From assembly GCA_050331695.1 (NCBI GenBank), contig JBHJGP010000016.1, forward strand, positions 129,460-193,459: 64,000 nt of DNA. The letters are read 5' to 3'. Shown here piece by piece: positions 25,827 to 37,020 of this stretch (position 1 is its first letter; every line of letters begins with the position of its first letter). Under the pieces are notes generated by a model, which ran no database searches, had not been told where the DNA came from, and worked only from the letters and a program-made list of their open reading frames with translations. The stretch is from JBHJGP01 sp050331695. Its GTDB lineage: Bacteria > Pseudomonadota > Alphaproteobacteria > Geminicoccales > Geminicoccaceae. Made by a program: the position numbers and the translations under genes.

Positions 25827-27680
25827 GTGAACAGAAAGATCGCAGTGGTGCTGACGGCCATGCTTACCGCACTGAGCGCCGAGGCGGGGGAGCCGAAACA
25901 TGGCCTTGCGATCTATGACGAGCCAAAATATCCGCCGGACTGGACCCACTACGACCACGTGAACCCCGACGCGCCGAAGGGCGGTACGCTCCAGCTTTCG
26001 GCGTCCGGCACTTTCGACAGTTTCAACCCCTTCATCATCAAGGGATCGCCTGCCATCGGCGCCGGGCTGCTTCATCTGACGCTCACCGCCCACAGCCTCG
26101 ACGAGCCCTTCACCGAATATGGTCTGGTCGCCGAAACCATGGAGCTGGCAGAGGACCGGAGCTCAATTGCCTTCAATCTGCGCCCTAAGGCTGTGTTCCA
26201 CGATGGCGAGCCGATCAAGCCGGAAGACGTGATCTTCAGCTTCGATATTCTTCGGACCGAGGGCACGCCGCTCTATCGAAAATACTGGGCCAACGTCACC
26301 AGGGCGGAGAAAACCGGCGAGCGCCAGGTCACGTTCTTTTTCAGCGAGCAGAACAATCGGGAGCTGCCCCTGATCATGGGCCAGCTACCGGTCCTCCCGA
26401 AGCATTACTACGACGAAAACGAATTCGACAAGACGAGCCTGGAGCCGCCCTTGGGCAGTGGCCTCTATCAGGTCGACCGGTTCGAGCCGGGCCGCTTCAT
26501 CAGTTATAAGCGGGTCGAAAACCACTGGGCCGATGATCTGCCGGTGCACAAAGGCCGCAACAATTGGGCGCGGCTCGAATACGAGTATTACCGGGATCGG
26601 GACGTCATGGTCGAAGCCTTCAAGGCCGGCCACATCGATCTGTTCGCGGAGAACAGCGCCAAGCGCTGGGCCACGGGCTATGAGGGGCCGATGCTGGACG
26701 CGGGCGTGATCATCAAGGAAGAATTTCCGGAAGGCGGTTCGTCCCGAATGCAGGGCTACGTCTTCAACACGCGGCGCGAGATCTTCCAGGATCCGCGGGT
26801 GCGCGAGGCCATCGGTTATGCCTTCGATTTCGAATGGTTAAACCGGAACATCTTTTACGGTGCCTACGAGCGGATCAATAGCTACTTCTACGGTAGCGAG
26901 GAGTTCAACGCGCGCGAATTGCCGAATGAGAATGAGCTAGCGTTGCTCGAGCAGTATCGTGAGCATCTCCCGCCTGAGGTTTTTACGACGGTCTACGAAC
27001 CGCCGAAGACGGACGGTTCCGGCAATCCGAGACGCAGTTTGCGCGCCGCCCTGCAGTTGCTGCGCGACGCCGGCTGGTCTGTTCAAGACGGTGTCCTGAC
27101 CCATAACGAAACCGGTCGGCGCATGGAGTTCGAATATCTCTACATCGAACCCTCCTCGGAGCGGATCGCGGCTCCGTTCGCTCGAAACTTGGAACGCCTC
27201 GGCATCAAGATGCGGCTGCGGCGGGTCGATACCTCGCAGTATCAAGAGCGCCTCAACAGCTTCGACTTCGACATGGTGACCATCCCCTGGGGCCAGAGCA
27301 TCTCGCCCGGCAATGAACAGCGGGACTATTGGAGCTGTGCCGCGGCCGACTTCCAGGGCAGCCGCAACTATGCGGGTATCTGCAATCCGGCGATCGACGC
27401 CCTGATCGAGCATGTCATCGAGGCGGACACCCGCGAGGAGCTCGTCACCGCCACCCGTTCGCTCGATCGCGCTTTGATCTGGGGACACTATGTGGTCCCG
27501 CAGTTTTCCTCCGCAACGACCCGCATCGCCCGCTGGGACATCTTCAGCATGCCGGATGAGCTTCCGCCCTACCGGGTCGACACTTCGGCCTGGTGGATCG
27601 ATACGGAAAAGATGGCGTCGCTAGGCGCCCGGAAGGAGGCTGCCCGATCGGGCGGCGCCAGGGCCCAGACCTCGAACTGA
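25827..27680 (+). CDS. yejA: Peptide ABC transporter substrate-binding protein YejA
   Basis: Periplasmic binding protein of a YejABEF-type oligopeptide importer, the system that takes up microcin C in E. coli. A signal peptide is visible (VNRKIAVVLTAMLTALSAEA) from the GTG at 25827, preceded by GAGGCGAGG. The mature part has family 5 solute-binding features: APKGGTLQLSASGTFDSFNPF near the N-terminus, FNLRPKAVFHDGEPIKPEDVIFSF, and a later segment DPRVREAIGYAFDFEWLNRNIFYG. 617 residues. The frame is open to 25791 but that part lacks signal-peptide character. First of four genes. Confidence 0.93.
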   Translation: MNRKIAVVLTAMLTALSAEAGEPKHGLAIYDEPKYPPDWTHYDHVNPDAPKGGTLQLSASGTFDSFNPFIIKGSPAIGAGLLHLTLTAHSLDEPFTEYGLVAETMELAEDRSSIAFNLRPKAVFHDGEPIKPEDVIFSFDILRTEGTPLYRKYWANVTRAEKTGERQVTFFFSEQNNRELPLIMGQLPVLPKHYYDENEFDKTSLEPPLGSGLYQVDRFEPGRFISYKRVENHWADDLPVHKGRNNWARLEYEYYRDRDVMVEAFKAGHIDLFAENSAKRWATGYEGPMLDAGVIIKEEFPEGGSSRMQGYVFNTRREIFQDPRVREAIGYAFDFEWLNRNIFYGAYERINSYFYGSEEFNARELPNENELALLEQYREHLPPEVFTTVYEPPKTDGSGNPRRSLRAALQLLRDAGWSVQDGVLTHNETGRRMEFEYLYIEPSSERIAAPFARNLERLGIKMRLRRVDTSQYQERLNSFDFDMVTIPWGQSISPGNEQRDYWSCAAADFQGSRNYAGICNPAIDALIEHVIEADTREELVTATRSLDRALIWGHYVVPQFSSATTRIARWDIFSMPDELPPYRVDTSAWWIDTEKMASLGARKEAARSGGARAQTSN

Positions 27681-27700
27681 CGGCGTTCTAGGCCCCGGTC

Positions 27701-28795
27701 ATGGCTGCCTACATCGTCAGACGTCTTCTCCTCGTGATCCCGACCCTGCTCGGGATCATGATCATCAATTTCATCGTCATCCAGGCGGCGCCGGGCGGTC
27801 CGATCGAGCAACTGATCGCCCAGGTCCAGGGGCAGGCGGTCTCGGCGACGGCTAATCTGTCCGGCGAAAGCGGCGAGACCGAAACCCGGGATCTGGGGGC
27901 GGGGAATGATTCCGGCTACCGCGGCGCCCAGGGCCTGCCTGCGGACTTCATCGAGGACCTTGAGCGGATGTACGGCTTCGACAAGCCGGCCCATGTCCGC
28001 TTTTTCGAGATGATGTGGAACTACCTACGCTTCGATTTCGGCGAAAGTTTCTTCCGCGACGAGAGCGTCATCGGTCTGATCCTGGAAAAGATGCCGGTCT
28101 CGATCTCGCTGGGTCTTTGGACAACGCTCATCACCTATCTGAATTCGATACCGCTCGGCGTCCGGAAGGCGGTGAATGACGGCAAGCCGTTCGATGTCTG
28201 GACCAGCGGCGTGGGTATCGTCGGCAATGCCATTCCGGGCTTCTTGTTCGCGATCCTTCTGATCGTTCTGTTTGCCGGCGGCAGCTATTTTGATCTGTTT
28301 CCCCTGCGCGGTCTGGTCTCCAGCGATTTCTCGGAGCTTACCTGGTACGGCAAGATCGCAGATTATTTCTGGCACCTGGCCCTGCCCTTGACCGCGCTCG
28401 TCATCGGCAGCTTCGCCGGGCTCACCATGCTGACTAAGAACAGTTTTCTGGAGGAGATCAACAAGCAGTATGTGCTGACGGCCCGAAGCAAGGGCCTGGA
28501 CGAGCGAAGCGTGCTTTACGGTCACGTGTTCCGCAATGCCATGCTGATCATCATCGCCGGTTTCCCTGCCGCCTTCATCGGTATTCTGTTCACCGGCTCG
28601 CTCTTGGTCGAAATCATCTTCTCGCTGGACGGGCTGGGGCTCCTCGGTTTCGAGGCGGCAATCAACCGCGACTATCCCTTGATGTTCGGCACGCTCTACA
28701 TGTTCACGCTCTTGGGCCTGATCCTGAAGATCGTGTCGGATCTCACTTACGTCCTCGTCGATCCTCGGATCGACTTCGAATCGAGGGAGGTCTGA
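27701..28795 (+). CDS. yejB: Peptide ABC transporter permease YejB
   Basis: Inner-membrane permease of the Yej importer. The N-terminal helix RRLLLVIPTLLGIMIINFIVIQAAPGGP is standard for DppB/OppB-type permeases. The permease loop that contacts the ATPase is in LTARSKGLDERSVLYGHVFRNAM (EAA-type motif), followed by FTGSLLVEIIFSLDGLGLLGFEA. 364 residues with about six membrane helices. It overlaps yejE by one base (TGATG). Confidence 0.94.
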   Translation: MAAYIVRRLLLVIPTLLGIMIINFIVIQAAPGGPIEQLIAQVQGQAVSATANLSGESGETETRDLGAGNDSGYRGAQGLPADFIEDLERMYGFDKPAHVRFFEMMWNYLRFDFGESFFRDESVIGLILEKMPVSISLGLWTTLITYLNSIPLGVRKAVNDGKPFDVWTSGVGIVGNAIPGFLFAILLIVLFAGGSYFDLFPLRGLVSSDFSELTWYGKIADYFWHLALPLTALVIGSFAGLTMLTKNSFLEEINKQYVLTARSKGLDERSVLYGHVFRNAMLIIIAGFPAAFIGILFTGSLLVEIIFSLDGLGLLGFEAAINRDYPLMFGTLYMFTLLGLILKIVSDLTYVLVDPRIDFESREV

Positions 28796-29886
28796 TGGCG
28801 ACCGAAACCCTCGATGTCCGCCGTCCCCGGTTCGGCGGCCAGCGCCTGTTCGGCATTCCGCTTCGCCTGTCGACGATCAATCAGCGGCGCTTCGCCAACT
28901 TCAAGGCCAATCGCCGGGGCTATATCTCGCTTCATATCTTTGCGCTTTTGTTTTTCCTGAGCCTGTTCGCCGAGTTTCTGGCGAACGATAAGCCGTTCCT
29001 CGTCAGCTATGACGGCGGCCTCTACTTCCCGATATTTAAGAGCTACCCAGAAACGACGTTCGGCGGCGATTTCCCGACCGAAGCGGATTACAGCGATCCG
29101 TTCGTCATGGAACTCATCGAGGAGAAAGGCTGGGCCGTCTGGCCGCCGATCCCCTACAGCTATCAAACGATCATCTACGATCTGCCTAGCCCGGCGCCGT
29201 CTCCGCCCGATGCTCAGAACTGGCTGGGGACGGACGATCAAGCGCGAGACGTGCTGGCCCGGGTGATCTACGGGTTCAGGATCTCGGTACTTTTCGGCCT
29301 CGTGCTCACCGTGATCAGCTCCGTGATCGGTATCGCCGCCGGCGCGGTCCAGGGCTACTTCGGCGGCTGGACCGACCTTTTGTTTCAGCGCTTTATGGAA
29401 GTCTGGTCCGGGCTACCGATCCTTTATCTCCTGATCATCATGGCGAGCATCATCACACCGGGCTTTTGGTCGCTCCTGACGCTGATGCTCCTGTTCAGCT
29501 GGATGGCTCTGGTCGACGTGGTCCGGGCCGAATTCCTGAAAGCCCGGAACTACGATTTCGTTCGAGCGGCCAGGGCACTGGGCGTCGGCAATGCCACCAT
29601 CATGGTCCGTCACATCCTGCCGAACGCGATGGTCTCGACGCTCACCTTCATGCCCTTCATCCTCAACGGATCGATCACGACCCTGACCTCGCTCGATTTT
29701 TTGGGCTTCGGTCTGCCGCCGGGCTCGCCGTCCCTTGGTGAACTCCTGCAGCAGGGTAAAAACAATCTGAACGCTCCCTGGCTCGGCATTTCCGGCTTCA
29801 TCGTCATCGCGGTCATGCTCTCGCTTCTCATCTTCATCGGCGAAGCGGTCCGCGATGCCTTCGATCCCCGGAAAACCTTCAAATGA
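28795..29886 (+). CDS. yejE: Peptide ABC transporter permease YejE
   Basis: Second permease of the Yej importer. It has the YejE-type N-terminus (RRFANFKANRRGYISLHIFALLFFLSLFAEFLANDKPF) followed by a long periplasmic loop, then NWLGTDDQARDVLARVIYGFRISVLFGL as in DppC/OppC permeases, and the ATPase-contact segment VRAARALGVGNATIMVRHILPNA. 363 residues. ATG overlaps the yejB stop; yejF follows 10 bases after its stop. Confidence 0.94.
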   Translation: MATETLDVRRPRFGGQRLFGIPLRLSTINQRRFANFKANRRGYISLHIFALLFFLSLFAEFLANDKPFLVSYDGGLYFPIFKSYPETTFGGDFPTEADYSDPFVMELIEEKGWAVWPPIPYSYQTIIYDLPSPAPSPPDAQNWLGTDDQARDVLARVIYGFRISVLFGLVLTVISSVIGIAAGAVQGYFGGWTDLLFQRFMEVWSGLPILYLLIIMASIITPGFWSLLTLMLLFSWMALVDVVRAEFLKARNYDFVRAARALGVGNATIMVRHILPNAMVSTLTFMPFILNGSITTLTSLDFLGFGLPPGSPSLGELLQQGKNNLNAPWLGISGFIVIAVMLSLLIFIGEAVRDAFDPRKTFK

Positions 29887-29896
29887 GCCGGTGCCG

Positions 29897-31519
<1,623 letters not shown>

Positions 31520-31597
31520 CTGGTTCGGCCCTGACCTGAGACTGACGTCCGCGCCGTTGGTTCACCGAAGCGCGATGCTGCAACACGCCGATCGTCA

Positions 31598-33535
31598 TCA
31601 GGACCGGTTGTCCTGCGGTTCTCTCGGTCCCGGTTCCGGCAGCGGTTCTTCGCTTCGATCGAAAATGTCGACCGCCTTCAGCCGTTCGGCAACCTCGTGG
31701 GACGCTTCGCGGGTGAAGTGCCCGTAGTCGAAATGGTAGGGGACGCCGCCAGGCGTCAGCGTTGGGCACCGTCCGTTCGGGCACAGGAGATCGAACAAGG
31801 AGACGTAGCGGACATTCGCCCCCCAATCGGTGGCAGCCATCCGATCATCCAGGGCTCGGACTTGGACATTGATAAAACGTTCGCTCTCGGCGTTTTTGTC
31901 GCCGTGCAGGATACCCCGCGCCAGCACCTTGGGGAACGAATCCAGATATTCGATCGTCGGACCGAGAATGACGATCTGGTCGATATGCTCGCGGAGCCGG
32001 GAGACGGTTTCCTGGAGCTTGGGAATGTCACTCCATCCCCAGCGGGCGGAGAGCACGACGCCGTCGAGCCGGGCGTCGGCAACATGGTCGTTGAGGATCA
32101 AATCGACGAGGTCCTCACACCAGACGGCGCCCTCGGCATCGACGGTCGGCCGGCAGCCGGACGCGCCGGCGAGCTGGAGTGCTACATCGGGAGACACGCG
32201 CCTCAGCGAGTTCATCAGGTGTCCGGCGTGGCTGTCACCGAAAAGAAGCCAGCGAGGTTTGTCCGCCGGGGCCGGCAGGCAGATCTCGGGTGAAAAGGCT
32301 TCGAACCGTCCGGGCGTGTCCGCGTGGATCATGCATTGTTCCGGGCCCACGATCTCGACCCAGTCGACGGTGCCGGGATAGTCGGCATAGGCGGCAAGCC
32401 GCAGCACCTCATCCGGATAGGCGCGCCAGTTCCTCGAGAACTCAGTGATCACCAATCCCAGGACCGCGGCGAGGGCAATGCCACCAAGCCCGCTGCCACA
32501 AACCCATTTGGCGGGACGATCGCGCATGGCAGGCGTCCGGAACGGCGTCTCGATCAGCCAATAGCTCAGCGCGCCTGCAGCCAAAGAAAGCGCTATGACG
32601 GTCGCGGTTTCGACGGCCCCCTCGATGGGCCCAGAACGGATCCGCCAAAACACCATGATCGGCCAATGCCAAAGGTAAACGGAGTAGGAAATCCTGCCGA
32701 TGGCGACGAAAGGCAGGGACGACAACAGCCTGCCGACCCAGGTGCCGGCACCGAAGGCGATCAGAAGCGTCGCGCCGATCACCGGATAGAGCGCGTTGGG
32801 GCCCGGAAACTCAGAGCGTCCGCCCAGCTCGAAAATACCATAGACCACGAGGGCTGCGCCGAGCGCGGCGCCCATCTCACTCGTTTTCGGGCCGACAAAG
32901 CTGCGTCCGCCCATCGCCGCGAGGATGGCGCCGAGCCCGAACTCCCAGGCGCGGGTGGGCAGAAGATAAAAATTGGCCGCGTCGTAACGCCCGACGGCCC
33001 AGGCACTGACGATGAACGATAGGAGCGAAATCAGGATCAGGACGGCCGCGTGGCGCCCTTGGAACCACCGGCTCACCAGCAGGAGCGTGAGCGGCAAAAA
33101 GATGTAAAACTGCTCTTCGACCGACAACGTCCAGGTGTGGAGCAGGGGATCGCCGGCCAGGTCCGTTTCGAAGTAATCGGTGGTCTGCCAGAAATAGATG
33201 TTGGATGCGAACAAAGATGCCGCGGCCATGGTCCAGCCGGTGTCGCGCGCGCCCTGTGGCAGCATCAGCACATAGGCTGCGACGGCGACCCCGAGAATCA
33301 TGGCGAAATAGGCGGGAAGGATTCTAAGAGCGCGTCGCTTGTAGAAATCGGCGAGCGAGAAGGTGGCGGCCTTCAGCTCTTCCAGGATCAGGGACGTGAT
33401 CAGAAAGCCCGAGATCACGAAGAAAATGTCGACGCCGGTGAAGCCGCCGCTGAACAGTTCAACATCGGCATGAAAGGCGACGACCGGCAAAATCGCGACG
33501 GCGCGCAGGCCGTCAATATGGGGGCGATACTTCAC
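31598..33535 (-). CDS. AT3-SGNH acyltransferase (OafA/YrhL type)
   Basis: A membrane O-acyltransferase for cell-surface polysaccharide. The N-terminal AT3 domain (~1-370) starts YRPHIDGLRAVAILPVVAFHA, with the conserved GFTGVDIFFVISGFLI and DPLLHTWTLSVEEQFYIFLP, and has about ten membrane helices. The C-terminal periplasmic SGNH-type domain (~400-640) has the serine motif LLFGDSHAGHLMNSLRR and DYGHFTREAS near the end, the Asp/His block. Such two-domain proteins acetylate O-antigen or peptidoglycan-linked sugars. No glycan genes are adjacent, so the target is unknown. Confidence 0.92.
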   Translation of the reverse strand: MKYRPHIDGLRAVAILPVVAFHADVELFSGGFTGVDIFFVISGFLITSLILEELKAATFSLADFYKRRALRILPAYFAMILGVAVAAYVLMLPQGARDTGWTMAAASLFASNIYFWQTTDYFETDLAGDPLLHTWTLSVEEQFYIFLPLTLLLVSRWFQGRHAAVLILISLLSFIVSAWAVGRYDAANFYLLPTRAWEFGLGAILAAMGGRSFVGPKTSEMGAALGAALVVYGIFELGGRSEFPGPNALYPVIGATLLIAFGAGTWVGRLLSSLPFVAIGRISYSVYLWHWPIMVFWRIRSGPIEGAVETATVIALSLAAGALSYWLIETPFRTPAMRDRPAKWVCGSGLGGIALAAVLGLVITEFSRNWRAYPDEVLRLAAYADYPGTVDWVEIVGPEQCMIHADTPGRFEAFSPEICLPAPADKPRWLLFGDSHAGHLMNSLRRVSPDVALQLAGASGCRPTVDAEGAVWCEDLVDLILNDHVADARLDGVVLSARWGWSDIPKLQETVSRLREHIDQIVILGPTIEYLDSFPKVLARGILHGDKNAESERFINVQVRALDDRMAATDWGANVRYVSLFDLLCPNGRCPTLTPGGVPYHFDYGHFTREASHEVAERLKAVDIFDRSEEPLPEPGPREPQDNRS

Positions 33536-33715
33536 GTTTGCGGTACAACCAAACCAATCTTACAGCCGCCGGTCCGGACGGATCTTGGCGCCGCTAGCCT
33601 GGTCCGCCGAGGGCATGCCTCGATGACCCTCAAGTAGAACGAACGGCACGTGTGACGACCTGTCGGATACCGTCGCTCAATCAAACTGACGATAGCGGGC
33701 TGGAGAGGCTTCCGC

Positions 33716-35053
33716 TCAATTCGAGCGGACGATGGTGTCGGCACGCTCACGATAGGCCCGAGCCTCCGCCGGCCTATCCAGCTCGGTCATCACCAGGGCC
33801 ATGGCGTCCAGGAGCGGGACCAGGTCGGGATGATCCTCGCCGAGGCGCGCCTCTTCCAGGGCCAGGGTCCGCTCCAATAGCGGCATGGCGTCCAGATAGC
33901 GGCCGCTTTGCGTGTAGACCGCGGCGAGATTGTTGAAGACGAGGCCGCGCTCGGCGCGATTATCCCCGATACGTTCCAGGAGTTCGGCGGCCCGGAGAAG
34001 ATGCTTCTCGGCTTCCTGGTAGCGCAGACTGATCCGCTCCAACTCGCCCAAATTGCTCAGGATCACGGCGAGCCTCGGATCGTCCGGTCCCCAGATCGTC
34101 TCCTGACGCTTCAGCGCCTCCAAATAGCGGGTCCTGGCATCATCCAGACGGCCGACATCGTGATAGGCGACGGCAAGTGCATTCAATACCCAGGCTTGGT
34201 CCAGCGACGAAAGCTCCTGATCGGTGGCGGTCATCAGATCGACCGCCTCCTCCAGGCGCTCGATGGCGATCTGGTGCTTGCCAAGCCGGCGCGCCACGTC
34301 GCCGCTCAGCGCCCGAACATAGGCCGGATCGAGAACCGGTTTCTCGGCATCCTGTTCGAGGATCTGAAGCGCTTCCTCGAGAAGCGGGTCGGCCTCTTCG
34401 GGACGTCCCTGATCGGCGACCAACGTCGCCAGGTTAGTGAGGCTCTCGACGACCACGCTATGGTCTTCGCCTAACGCCGTCTTGCGTACCTCCAGCGCTT
34501 GCCGGTGCAGCTCCTCCGCCTCGGCGACCTCGCCGAGCTCGGCCAGAAGGACCGCCAGATTGTTCTGGGTCTGGGCGACCTCGGGGTGGTTCGAGCCGAG
34601 CAGGGCCTTGCGGATGGCGAGCGCGCGGCGATGGAGCGGGAGGGCGTCGCGCAGCCGGCCATTCGCGCGCAACAGTTCGGCCAGATTGTTGAGCGCCTGA
34701 GCCGTCGCCGGGTGGTCAGAACCGTAGATCTGCTCACGCAAGCCCAGAGCGTCGCGCATCAGCCGGATGGCCTCCGCCAACTCGCCCTTCAAATAAAGCG
34801 CATGGGCCAGATTATTCGCGCTTGTCGCCCGCCTGGGGTCCCTGCTGGCGAAGCCGTCCGCGATCCGAAGCGCCTTGCGATAGGCGATCTCGGCGGCGTC
34901 GGCGTCGTTCGCCTCCATCGCCTCTATGCCGTCCCGGCTTGCTTCGATCCAGGAGCGCTCCGCCGGGCTGCCGGCTTCGTCCGCCGTCTCCTGCTGGGCC
35001 GCCGCTGGTTGGCTCAGCAGAAGACAGATGAAGACCAAAAGCCTTGCCGCCAA
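33716..35053 (-). CDS. Exported tetratricopeptide-repeat protein
   Basis: A TPR protein of the kinesin-light-chain type. From TTG at 35053 it begins LAARLLVFICLLLSQPAAAQQ, a signal peptide. Then about eight or nine 42-residue repeats follow, for example AEAIRLMRDALGLREQIYGSDHPATAQALNNLAELL and LHRQALEVRKTALGEDHSVVVESLTNLATL, each with the GxDHPxxAxxLNNLA core. No enzymatic domain is present. It likely scaffolds protein contacts in the periplasm. The frame is open upstream to 35239, but that part overlaps the dehydratase gene and lacks coding character. It starts 11 bases after the dehydratase stop. Confidence 0.82.
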   Translation of the reverse strand: MAARLLVFICLLLSQPAAAQQETADEAGSPAERSWIEASRDGIEAMEANDADAAEIAYRKALRIADGFASRDPRRATSANNLAHALYLKGELAEAIRLMRDALGLREQIYGSDHPATAQALNNLAELLRANGRLRDALPLHRRALAIRKALLGSNHPEVAQTQNNLAVLLAELGEVAEAEELHRQALEVRKTALGEDHSVVVESLTNLATLVADQGRPEEADPLLEEALQILEQDAEKPVLDPAYVRALSGDVARRLGKHQIAIERLEEAVDLMTATDQELSSLDQAWVLNALAVAYHDVGRLDDARTRYLEALKRQETIWGPDDPRLAVILSNLGELERISLRYQEAEKHLLRAAELLERIGDNRAERGLVFNNLAAVYTQSGRYLDAMPLLERTLALEEARLGEDHPDLVPLLDAMALVMTELDRPAEARAYRERADTIVRSN

Positions 35054-35063
35054 GAAGGTGCTC

Positions 35064-36860
35064 TCAGTGCGAATGCCGTGGCATGCCGCGCTGTTCGACG
35101 ACGTCCAGATAGACCGTAGCCGGTTCCAGACAGGCGCCGGTTGAAAGTTGACCCACCATGCTCCTTTGGATCTCCTGCCAGGGCGTCTGGTGCACCAGCG
35201 GCGCCGGATCGTAGGTCTGTCTGCGACGATCAAGTTCACCCTCTTCCAACAGAACGTCGATTTTACGCCGCTTCAAATCGAAGCGCACGGTATCGCCCGT
35301 TTGAAGAAACGCGAGGCCACCGCCCACGGCGCTTTCTGGCGAGGCATTGAGCACGGACGGACTGCCGCTGGTGCCACTCTGGCGACCATCGCCGATGCAG
35401 GGCAGTGATTTGATGCCCTTTTTGATGAGATTGGCCGGCGGGCGCATGTTCACCACCTCGGCCGCGCCGGGATAGCCAACCGGCCCGCAGCCTCGGATGA
35501 ACAAAAGGCAGGTCTCGTCGATGTTCAGTTCCGGATCGTCAATTCTGTCGTGATAGTCCTCCGGTCCTTCAAACACGATCGCCCGGCCTTCGAACACGCC
35601 TTCGCTGCCCGGCGCCGACAGATAGCGTTTGCGGAAATCGTCGTCGATCACCGAGGTCTTCAAGACGGCCGCATCGAACAGGTTGCCGCTCATGACGACG
35701 AAGCCAGCCTCCGGCAGGATCGGCTCGTCATAGGTCCTGATCGCCTAACGATCGACCCAGCCAAGCGGTTCCCGGTGATGCTCGCCCATGGTCTTTCCGG
35801 ACACGGTCAGAGCGTTCTCGCGGATCCGGCCGGCACCGATCAACTCGTGGATCACCGCCGGCACGCCGCCGGCGCGGTGAAAATCCTCGCCCAGATATTT
35901 GCCGGCCGGCTGCATGTCGACCAGGAGCGGAATGTCGGCGCCGATCTCCTGCCAGTCGTCGAGCGTGTGCTCGACACCGACGTGCCGGGCAATCGCGATC
36001 AGATGCGGCGGGCAGTTGGAAGAGGCGCCTATCGCCGACGCTACGGCAACGGCGTTGGCGAAGGCGTCCTTGGTGAGGATCTGGCGGGGGCGCAAATCCT
36101 CATGAACCATGGCGACGATGCGCCGGCCCGTCTCGTAGGCCATTTGCGCCCGCTCACGGTAGGGGGCCGGGATGGCGGCACAGCCCGGCAGTGACATGCC
36201 CAAGGCTTCGGCCAGCGCGTTCATCGAGCTCGCCGTCCCCATGGTGTTGCAATGACCGGGGCTCGGCGTTGAACTCGCCACCAGATCCATCATGCCCGCA
36301 TAGTCGATCTCGCCCTTGGCGAAGAGTTGGCGGGCATGCCAGACGATGGTGCCGGAGCCGGTCAGCTCGCCGCGGTGATAGCCGTTCAACATCGGCCCGC
36401 CGGAGCGCACGATCGCCGGCAAATTGACCGTCGAGGCTCCCATCAGGCAGGCGGGCGTCGTCTTGTCGCAGCCGGTGGTAAGCACGACGCCGTCCAGCGG
36501 GTAGCCGTAGAGCACCTCGACCAGCGACAGGTAGGCGAGGTTGCGGTCGAGCGCCGCCGTCGGCCGCTTGCCAGTCTCTTGTATCGGATGGATCGGGAAT
36601 TCGATTGGCACGCCGCCGGCATCCCGGATCCCGTCTTTGACGCGAACGGCGAGATCCAGATGGTGACGATTGCAGGGCGCCAGGTCCGAACCGGTCTGGG
36701 CGATGCCGATGATCGGCCGGCCGGACTGCAGCTCCTCGCGGGTCAAGCCAAAGTTCAGATACCGCTCGACATAGATGGCGGTCATGTCCGCATGGCTCGG
36801 ATCGTCAAACCATTCGCGGCTGCGCAAGCGACGACCGCCGCCATTGGTCGTGTCAGTCAT
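35064..36860 (-). pseudogene. IlvD/Edd-family dehydratase (xylonate dehydratase-like), amber-interrupted
   Basis: Two stretches in the same frame make one sugar-acid dehydratase of ~598 codons: residues 1-371 (36860 down to 35748), then a TAG at 35745-35747, then the rest to 35064. The N-part has RSREWFDDPSHADMTAIYVERYLNFGLT, IAQTGSDLAPCNRHHLDL, TTGCDKTTPACLMGA and PSPGHCNTMGTASSMN (cluster cysteines). The C-part has MSGNLFDAAVLKTSVI, IRGCGPVGYPGAAEVVNM, GDGRQSGTSGSPSVLNASPESA. It aligns by eye with Caulobacter XylD (D-xylonate to 2-keto-3-deoxyxylonate). The stop lies where XylD has DREVI, so one base change explains it. A nonsense mutation, sequencing error or suppression are all possible. 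Confidence 0.88.
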
Positions 36861-37020
36861 GAGCCGAGCCTCCCCTTGAACCCAGAGGGATGATTAGCCC
36901 ATCGCTCGGCCCGCTTGAAGGGCCCTGTCGCGAGCGCTGATCCCAGCCGCCGGCTCGATCCGTGCAATGGAGTAGGGCCTGTGCTCTACTGGGCTGCCAC
37001 CCGTTATTTGAAACTCGTCA

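Noticed and set aside
35745..35747. Amber codon as a pyrrolysine or programmed recoding site
   Set aside because: The family has no such residue and no recoding structure was seen; simple nonsense mutation or error is more likely.
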